From Ferruginibacter sp. (GTDB lineage: Bacteria; Bacteroidota; Bacteroidia; Chitinophagales; Chitinophagaceae): a stretch of 64,000 nt of DNA. The stretch spans positions 1 to 64,000 of the forward strand of contig JANYGZ010000055.1 of the NCBI GenBank assembly GCA_025362235.1, written 5' to 3'. A model generated the notes under the pieces. It had not been told where the DNA came from. It worked only from the letters and a program-made list of their open reading frames with translations, and made no database searches. This document shows positions 8,603 to 17,000 of the stretch, piece by piece (positions within the stretch are counted from its first letter, which is position 1; each line of letters begins with the position of its first letter). The position numbers were made by a program, and so were the translations under genes.

Positions 8603-9231
8603 GGGTGGGAAAGCTCTTGCAAAATGGCCGGAAAGAGTTGTGGTGATAGCAAGGCAATCAACACCGCGGTAAAAACTAATCCAAATACAGAGCCCCATAA
8701 ATGTGCATCGTGGTTGATATGTCCTATATTTTTTTTTGACATATAAACGCAATATCCAAGGTAAACAAATGCAAAAACAATAAAGGGCATTGGTATAAAA
8801 TAAATAAGAATGGTGCCCCATGGCTGAAATAATATACAGGCAAAAATAACTGCAGAAACTGCTCCGGAAGCTCCTAATGATTTATAGCCAGGATTATCCT
8901 GGTTTTTTATATAACTCGGAATATCGGCAACAATAATTGCCAAAAAATACAGCAACAGGTAAGATATATTTCCACCTAATCCGTATTGGGAAAAATAGTA
9001 TTCAATAGCAGTTCCAAAATAATAGAAACTGAACATATTGAACAACAAATGAATAAAATCAGCATGAATAAACCCAGAAGAAATAAAACGGTAATATTGT
9101 TTTTCTCTTTTAACGCGATAAGGCCATAGCATGGCTTTGTTCAAAAAATCGGCATTGGAAAAACCAATTAACGATATTATTATATTAATGGCCATGAGGC
9201 TAAAAGTAACAGGGGTACTTGAAAAATTCAT
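8587..9231 (-). CDS. Rhomboid family intramembrane serine protease
   Basis: A 214-residue membrane protein with about six transmembrane helices. The catalytic serine is in SLGASGAVSAVIFA (Ser122) and the catalytic histidine in HDAHLWGSVFG (His177). The helix-1/2 motif HLLFNMFSFYYFG is also typical. It cleaves transmembrane proteins within the bilayer; substrate unknown. Its 3' end overlaps tilS tail to tail. Confidence 0.92.
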   Translation of the reverse strand: MNFSSTPVTFSLMAINIIISLIGFSNADFLNKAMLWPYRVKREKQYYRFISSGFIHADFIHLLFNMFSFYYFGTAIEYYFSQYGLGGNISYLLLYFLAIIVADIPSYIKNQDNPGYKSLGASGAVSAVIFACILFQPWGTILIYFIPMPFIVFAFVYLGYCVYMSKKNIGHINHDAHLWGSVFGLVFTAVLIALLSPQLFPAILQELSHPHFGR

Positions 9232-9266
9232 AGAAATTTATTAAGACTCAAAACTATTGTTTTATT

Positions 9267-9740
9267 TTAACTATGGTGATATTTTTCATTACGGTTGATG
9301 CTGCAGGCCCTGTATATCTGTTCTGCCAATATAAGCCTTACCAGCTGGTGTGGAAAAACCAATTGCGATAAACTCCATTTGTAATTGGCCCTTTTCACCA
9401 CTTCGTCACTAACACCATAAGCACCACCAATTAAAAAAACAATATGCTTAATACTTTCGTTGGCCCTTGACTGTATAAAGCTGGCAAGGCCCTCACTATT
9501 TAACTGTTTACCTCTTTCATCTAACAAAACCAGGTAATCGTCTTTTTGCAATGCATGTAAAATTATTTCCCCTTCTTTTTTTTTGAGACCGTTTTCACTT
9601 AATGTAGCTGCATTTTTAGGCATGGCAATAATATTCCACTCAACGGGATAGTAGTTGGCAATACGTTTTGTAAATAATTCCACTCCTTCTTTAACGTAGG
9701 TTTCGTGCGCTTTACCGATTGCAACCAATTGAAGTTTCAT
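9267..9740 (-). CDS. rlmH: 23S rRNA (pseudouridine1915-N3)-methyltransferase
   Basis: The start is taken at 9740 (MKLQLVAIGKAHETYVKEG), giving 157 residues, the family length; the longer frame from 9836 adds 32 residues with no family counterpart. The SPOUT knot is visible in HIVFLIGGAYGVSDEVVKRA and the C-terminal FPHQLVRLILAEQIYRACSI with NEKYHH. It methylates pseudouridine 1915 in helix 69 of the large ribosomal subunit. Confidence 0.95.
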   Translation of the reverse strand: MKLQLVAIGKAHETYVKEGVELFTKRIANYYPVEWNIIAMPKNAATLSENGLKKKEGEIILHALQKDDYLVLLDERGKQLNSEGLASFIQSRANESIKHIVFLIGGAYGVSDEVVKRANYKWSLSQLVFPHQLVRLILAEQIYRACSINRNEKYHHS

Positions 9741-9822
9741 TGTATTATTTACAGCAAAAATGCACAAAGAGTTGGGTTCAATAAAATAAATCTCTATTTT
9801 TGCCATCCGGTAAAACGGAAAT

Positions 9823-9890
9823 GGCTGCGTAGCCAATTGAATAGAGCATCTGACTGCGGATCAGAAGGTTTTGAAGTTCTTTTGGTTGAC
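9823..9890 (+). pseudogene. Decayed tRNA-Arg copy (anticodon would be GCG)
   Basis: The 5' half mirrors the tRNA-Arg that starts 80 bp downstream: GGCTGCGTAGCC, then AATTGAATAGAGCA and a perfect anticodon stem TCTGA/TCAGA around CTGCGGA. One base is lost in the D-arm. The T-arm has no stem and the acceptor 3' strand does not pair. ACTGATTTT follows both copies, so this is a tandem duplication whose first unit has decayed. Confidence 0.65.
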
Positions 9891-9902
9891 TGATTTTAAA
9901 AT

Positions 9903-9976
9903 GGCTCTGTAGCTCAATTGAATAGAGCACTTGACTACGGATCAAGAGGTTTCAGGTTTGAATCCTGACAGGGTCA
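9903..9976 (+). tRNA. tRNA-Arg (anticodon ACG)
   Basis: All four arms fold by eye. The acceptor GGCTCTG pairs with CAGGGTC, the D-stem GCTC with GAGC, the anticodon stem CTTGA with TCAAG around CTACGGA (anticodon ACG, reading CGU/CGC/CGA after A-to-I editing). The T-stem TCAGG pairs with CCTGA around TTTGAAT. The discriminator is A and CCA is not encoded. An intrinsic terminator follows at 9996. Confidence 0.92.
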
Positions 9977-9995
9977 CTGATTTTCAATTTGTTAC

Positions 9996-10036
9996 AAAGA
10001 GATTGGTTTGGTAAAACAAATCAATCTCTTTTGCTT
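9996..10036 (+). terminator. Intrinsic terminator after tRNA-Arg
   Basis: AAAGAGATTG (9996-10005) pairs with CAATCTCTTT (10022-10031), with TTTG/CAAA extending the stem inside, followed by TGCTTTT. It sits 20 nt after the tRNA. Confidence 0.75.
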
Positions 10037-10190
10037 TTATCAACTTTTAGCCTGTAATTTTTAGAGGGAATTAAGTGCTTACTACTGCTTTAAAAACTTC
10101 CTATTTTTAGATTTGCAAACAATTTGCAAACAAACAAGATTTAGAAAGCCACTTGTCGATTTTGCAAACTATGCGGGAAGTAAAAGAACT

Positions 10191-10380
10191 ATTGTTAAAT
10201 AAAGATAAATATTTGCCTAAAGAAGTTGGAAGGAAACTTATAAAAAAAAGCCTGAACAGAAATCTGCTAAGCTTTTTGAATTGTACAAAATGTTTTTAGG
10301 CAGTTTCTTTTCCTAATCGCTGCATTTTATTTCCAAATTTTAGCTGCTCCATTCTATTTTCTTTGATGTAGTCCAGATAG
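10191..10380. repeat. Dispersed repeat, copy 1, with remnant of an HTH gene
   Basis: This roughly 190-bp stretch recurs at 21809 and, shortened, at 59104. On the minus strand it encodes LDYIKENRMEQLKFGNKMQR and LGKETA then a stop (10308-10379 region), the tail of a small MerR/excisionase-like HTH protein whose N-terminal half is missing here. On the plus strand the same bases read KPEQKSAKLFELYKMFLGS. The rest of 9977-10519 shows no gene; a block rich in TTTGCAAAC lies at 10112-10170. Confidence 0.65.
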
Positions 10381-10519
10381 GCTTTGCTGTGCAATTTTTT
10401 TGAAACACAAAAAGGAATGCCGCTTCAATCCCTAATGGATATTAACAATACTTTCAGAGAGTTTTTTGAACTACTCTTAATAATGAAAAATATCACTATT
10501 TTAGTTTTGAATAAATTGT

Positions 10520-10849
10520 TCAGCAAAACAATTTATTAAGCTGTTCCATACTGATAGGCTTTTCTAAAATGCGAAAATTTGTAGCAGAAGTTTTGGGCAC
10601 ATGATGGGCGCTGATAAGGCTTAATTCAATTGCAGGATATTTTGATAATATATATTCTGTTTTCTCCCATCCCGATCCATCAGGAAGCTTATTGTCAAGA
10701 AAAATATAATCAGGCTTAACCTCTTCCAGCTTTTTCATTCCATCTTCAATAGTATAAGAAATATGCACTTCATATTTCTTTTTAGTGAAAAACTCTTTAA
10801 GTATAATTCCTAAATCTTTTTCATCATCTATAATTAAAACTTTTTTCAT
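10520..10849 (-). CDS. Stand-alone response regulator receiver protein
   Basis: A 109-residue CheY-like receiver domain with no output domain. The acidic pair is DDE at 8-10, the phospho-acceptor is Asp52 (IFLDNKLPDGSGW) and the conserved Lys is K97 (RILEKPIS). It lies 219 nt downstream of the glucan-synthase gene on the same strand, with no kinase adjacent. It may respond to an unlinked kinase such as the multi-PAS protein at 23.5 kb; that is inference. Confidence 0.88.
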   Translation of the reverse strand: MKKVLIIDDEKDLGIILKEFFTKKKYEVHISYTIEDGMKKLEEVKPDYIFLDNKLPDGSGWEKTEYILSKYPAIELSLISAHHVPKTSATNFRILEKPISMEQLNKLFC

Positions 10850-11067
10850 AACCAGTATTATACTGTTTATGTAGAAAAAACCTTACCAAAATTGGTCATT
10901 TTCTTTTTTCTTAAAAACCCAGTATTTTAAGCTGTAATATTTCACTTTCAAAAAATGGAAAAGGACAATGAGTATTTTTTTTACCAGAAATATTACAGAT
11001 GTAGATAATTTTCCGCACTGCAACAACACCGTTTACCTAACTGTGCTGTAGCAGTGTAAATGTTTTT

Positions 11068-14000
11068 TTATTGTTGTATATACACGTTCTGCCTGTTTAT
11101 TTTTATTAAAGCAGTATGTTCTTTCTTATCATTAGTCATGGTAATAAATGCTCTGGCTTGTTCTACATTATCAATAAATACTAGCATTTTTTCTGCTCCA
11201 TAATTCATTTCAACCTGTAGATGGTATACAGTTTCCATATATCTGTAATGAATAGTAAATGTTTTCCATGCTTCGGGTATGCATGGTTGAAATGACAAAA
11301 TATTGCCTTCGCGTTTTAAGCCAAGAAAAGATTCTATAATAAGCTGGTACATCCAGCCTGCAGACCCTGTATACCATGTCCAGCCTCCCCTTCCTTCGTG
11401 TGGTGCAACAGCATATACATCTGCCGCCATTACATAAGGTTCGGTTTTATACAGTTTGCTGTTTGCTTGAGAATTTCCATGATTGATAGGGTTTATCATT
11501 TGCAAAAGTTCCCATGTACGTTCTGCATCACCGGCTTTTGCAAAAGCCATTACCGCCCATATTGCAGCATGTGTATACTGACCGCCGTTTTCACGCACCC
11601 CCGGTACATAGCCCTTTATATAACCCGGATCAAGAGCAGATTTATTGAAAGGCGGGTTCAACAGCTGTATGAGTTTATTATCGCGGCGCACCAAATATTT
11701 ATTTACCGCATCAAGTGCAGCTTTAACACGGCCGGCGTCGCCTGCCCCTGAAATAACCGACCAGCTTTGTGTAATGGAATCTATTTTACATTCTTCATTT
11801 TTTTCGCTGCCAAGCACACTGCCATCATCAAAATAAGCCCGCAGGTACCACCCCCCATCCCATGCATGCGCATTAATATTTCTTTTTACTTCCTCCGCTT
11901 TTTCGGCACATTCATTTGCAAAACTGGTATCTTTTAAAAGCGCAATCTTAGTAAAATCTTTCAGTATATCATATAAAAAAAACCCCAGCCAAACGCTTTC
12001 TCCTTTACCCTCAATGCCAACTAAATTCATCCCATCGTTCCAATCGCCGGAACCAATTAATGGCAGGCCATGCACACCAAAACGCAAACCATGTTGTACC
12101 GCTATTTTACAGTGATCGTATAAAGTTGATTTTGTTTCGGAAGTAACAGGAAGGTCATAATAAGATTCTTCGTTTGCATTTAATGGTCGCCCTTCAAGAA
12201 ATGAAATTTCTTCATCAAGGATGGCAGTATCACCTATAGTATTACAATAACGCAATACCAGATAGGGAAGCCATAAAAAATCATCCGAACACTTTGTTCG
12301 TACACCTCTGCCGAGTGGCGGGTGCCACCAATGCTGTACATCGCCTTCTTTAAATTGCCTGGAAGCAGCCAGCAAAATCTGTTTACGCACCAGTGATGCA
12401 TCCGCATGTAAAACCGCAGCAACATCCTGCAACTGGTCCCTAAAACCAAAGGCACCACCCGATTGATAAAAGCCGCTGCGGCCCCACAAACGGCAGGATA
12501 TAACCTGGTACTGTAACCATCCATTGGATAAAATATTTAATGCTTTATCCGGCGTTTCAATCTGCACCTGTGTAAGTGTGCGCTGCCAGAATTCATATAC
12601 TTTTTCCAATGCTGTAAAAGCAGCATCGACCCCTTTAAAATCGTTGACAATTTTTTTTGCCTCATCCATATCTCTTCCGGCACCGATACGAAAAACAATT
12701 TCTTTTTTCATTCCATCAGCAAGGTCAAATACAGATTGTAATGTTGCGCAGGGATCAAAGGCTGCCCCATATTTACCCGAGAGGCCCGCATACTTCATAG
12801 CCTCAGGGTGTTGAAGTGTTCCATTGCGGCCAATAAATTCTGTACGGTCAGCAGAAAGAGAATCTGCATCTTCAGTGTCAAAAAAAACTACCCGGTTGGA
12901 GAATTCGGAACTGTAGGCATTTTTGGCAAAAATGGTATTATTATCTGCTGTAGTTTCTGTTACAATATGCATCAGCGATTTGGCATGTAAATCTGCCAAT
13001 ACCCATTGTACAAAACCGGTAACAGAAAGTTTACGTTGCTTTCCGGAACTGTTATTAATTTTTATTACAACAAATTTTATGGATGCATCAATAGCTGTAT
13101 ATATTGTTGTTTCTGTGGCGATGCCGTTTTCGATACATTCAAAAACGCTGTAGCCAAAACCATGGCGTGAAATATACTGCGATTTTCCAGCTGCCGGAAA
13201 TGGCATGGGCGACCAGTAAGAACCTGTTTTTTCGTCCCTGATATAAAAAGCCTCTCCCCCATAATCGCTTACTGAATCATTGTTCCATGGTGTAAGCCGG
13301 AATTCGTGTGCGTTTTCAAACCATGTATAGGATGACCCACTTTCTGAAACAATTGTTCCAAAATTTTCATTTGCAATTACATTTATCCATGGCGCAGGCG
13401 TTGTTTGTCCGCTTGTACTAGTAATGATATATTCTTTTCCATCTGGGGTAAACCCCCCATGGCCATTAAAAAATACCAGTTCCCGTGGGGGAAATTTATT
13501 CATATCAATAACCATATCTGATTGTGATGGAACAAGCAGCGGAACAACCGTTCTGGAAATATTTTTTTTGTTCATTTGTTCTTCAAGGCTTCCATGCGTA
13601 TCAGTAATAATAATGCGTGCAACTGTTTGTAATAATATGCGGTCTTCCTGCGATACCTGGTCGGCGTGCCTTACAAAAATATTACCCTGCAAACCTGAAG
13701 TATGTATACCACTGCTTGCTGAAACAAGGCTTTGAATCTGTTCCTGTAATACCTGCCGGTAGCCGCTTTGGTCTTCATTGAGTATAATAAGGTCCACCGC
13801 CAATCCTTTTAATTTCCAATATACCCTTGCCTGCACCAATTGTTTAACAAGGGCCATATTCTCGGTATCAGATATAATCAATAACACTACCGGTAAATCT
13901 CCCGAAATAGAATAGCTCCACAATGCAGACTGCCCACGCCAGTTTTGTTTGATGATATTTGCATTGGCCCTTAATAAGGGATTTGCATAAATAACAGACC

Positions 14001-17000
14001 CTGCAAGTTTTCCATATATCTGTGAATCTGATTCAGAAGCGTTGATCTGCCGCAGGGTTACCTGGCTATGTGTCCACGACAATTCAAAAGCACGGTCCCT
14101 GAAATGCATGTCCTGGTATTTATCTATCAATGCCTGCGTGGTTTCTTTTACAAGCGAAATACCAGTGATCATATCCAGTACAAGCGTTTCATCTTCATTA
14201 AGTGTTATGGTATACCGTATGGCTACAATCGGGTCAAGTACAGAACCTTGGGAGCCCGAAAGATTACCGGCCGTAGTCATGGCCTGCGGGTTAACTACAG
14301 TATTGCCGCGACCAATAAATTTTTCCCTGTCAGTTTCATAAGATACCTGGTTTATTTTACCGGCATTTATCCGCATCATATGAAACATCCATGGTTGTGG
14401 TTCGCCATTGGAACGGGGCCGCCGTGTACAAATGATGGCCTGTTGTTTAGGAAAAATTTCTGTCTGCACAAAAAGATTACTGAATGCTGTATGGGCATCA
14501 TCTGCTGCGGGTGGGGCCAGCACTACTTCTGAATAGCTGGTAATTTCAATTTCCTTTTTTGACGATGTTTTGTTGGTTATCTGCACCCGCCTTATTTCAA
14601 TATCATCCTCCGGTGAAACAATAATTTCTGTATGTGTTTCTATATTATTATCAAGCCTGCGAAACTCTGCACGACCCTGCGAAAAAACTGCCTCATAAGT
14701 TTTTGCATCTTTTAAAGTCGGGTGATGGGCTGTGGACCAATATTGTCCAGAACTTAAATCACGCAGGTAACAGAATGTTCCCCAGTTATCACAGGTACTG
14801 TCTTCCCGCCATCTTGTAACCGCATATTCGTTCCAGCGGCTATAACCCCCGCCGGCATTGGAAACCATTACATGATATTTTCCATTGGATAATAACTGTA
14901 CTTCGGGTAAAGCAGTATTGGATGTTTTTATTACACGCATTTCAGAAACCGATGTTGCCGTAGTCATCTCCATATTATCTGCAGATGATGCATAAAAACC
15001 CGTGGCTTTCGGAACCTGTTCCTGCAATAATAATAATGTAGCCTGAAACTGTGGCTCTGCTTCAAACCTTTTTTGCATGGGTTGTTCCAGCAGTAAATGG
15101 GCCAGCGAAAGAAGGCTCATTCCCTGGTGGTGTACCATAAATGATTGAATCAATACTTTTGATTTACCCCTGGGCAGCCTTGATGGTGTATAATCAATAG
15201 ACTCAAAAAAACCATAACGACCTTCGTTTCCTTCTGCACTTAACCTTTCAAGATTTTCGCATGCTGCTTCGGGATCTATCATTAATGCCATAACAGATGC
15301 ATATGGAGCAATTACAAGATCTTCGCCAAGACCACGTTTAAAACCCAGCCCCGGAACACCAAATGCCCTGTACTGATAGTTAAGGCCTGCATCAACCATA
15401 TTATAACAAGATTCTGAAATACCCCACGGCACAGCCTGTTGCCTGCCATAATCAATTTGTGTTTTTATAACGCCTGCAGTAGTTTGATCAAGCAATGTAT
15501 TTTGATATGAAGGCATTACAAGATTGGGCATTAAGTATTCAAACATAGATCCACTCCACGAAATCAACGTGGTTGCACCCGATACATTGGTGAGCCTGCG
15601 CCCTAAAGCAAACCAGTTATCTTGCGGAATTTTTCCCTGTGCAATGGCCACAAACGAAGCCAGTCTTGCTTCTGATGCAAGTAAATCATAAAAGCCACCA
15701 TCGCGGCGATGATCTTCAACATTATAACCGATGGTTAATAAATGGCGGGCAGGATCATACAAAAAATCATACTCCATATCCGCAAAGCCATTGCAGTCAT
15801 TGGCAAGAATTGTTAGAGCGTTGATTTGCTGATTGGCAAAAAAGGAAATTTTGTACAGATCTTCCTGGAAATTTTTTAGCCAGTTATTTTCTTCGGCTGT
15901 ATTTTCTGGTAAATATTTTTCATTGATTGATTGCTGAAATTTTTCTTTCAGCAGTGATAATTCGCTTAAAGAGAAATTTGAAAAAAAAGCCAGTTCGTTT
16001 TTAAATTTTTGCGGAACAGGTGATGACAGCCATGGATAAAATATCAATACTTCATTCAGTGCATTTTTAATTTGCTTATTAAGGTTTTCGGTCCAATAAT
16101 ACGTTTCAGTACCGGACTGAATATTGAGCAAGGGGAGCATAGTTGAAAAACGCATCGATAAATTATCGAGTTTATCTTTTATATCTACAGCAGTAATTGG
16201 TTCTGTAAGAATATCTTTTTCAAAATCATCTTGAAATTTTTGAAAAGAAGCAGTACCGGTTTCTTTTAATTTTTCTGCCAGCAATAAAATGTTATCATGC
16301 AAGCCATTAAATATTTTTTGATCAATAATTTTTTGCTGTGGCATTTGCAGCAGGCCCTGTTTTAAGGTAAGTAAATGGCCCGCCAAATTGCCGCTGTCAA
16401 CAGCAGATATATATTTTGGATGCAATGTTTCTAAGGTTTCTGTATTGTACCAATTGTAAAAATGGCCATTATACCGCTCCAGCTTTTTCATGCTTTGCAA
16501 TGTATTGGTGGTGCGCTCCATAAATTGCGAAAGGGTTATATAGCCAAAGTCAACAGCAGAAAGATTGGCAAGTAAGGAAAGGCCAATATTGGTGGGTGAT
16601 GTGCGGTGTGCAATTACCTCAAAAGGGTGCTGTTGCAGGTTATCGGGTGGAAGCCAGTTATCATCACTGGCTACATAATCTTCAAAAAAAGCCCATGTTT
16701 TAAGGGAAAGTTTGCGCAGAAAAATTTCCTGCTTTGCATTTAGTTTTGTTTTTACTGAAGATAAGGGACGGCTTAGCCACCATACTATTGCAGGCGATAA
16801 ACACCATGCAATAAAAAAAGGCAACGCAAATAATAAGGTAAGCGGCGAAAATAAAGTAAGATAAATAAATATTGCAATTGAAATAAAAGGTGCGAACCAC
16901 ATGGTTACATACACAGAAAATAAACTTTTATACTGGCCCTGGTCAAAACCGGAAGGGTTCCATTCCAGCATCTTTCTTCGGGAAATAATCATCCTCCATA

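Noticed and set aside
9741-9836. Longer N-terminus for RlmH
   Set aside because: The 32 extra residues match nothing in the family; MKLQLVAIGKAHE is the standard start.
9705-9893. 62-codon plus-strand ORF across the tRNA remnant
   Set aside because: Overlaps the rlmH start and the decayed tRNA; no protein character.
13077-14532. Several plus-strand ORFs of 60-150 codons
   Set aside because: All are antisense to the glucan synthase-like gene, which is open and conserved in plan throughout.
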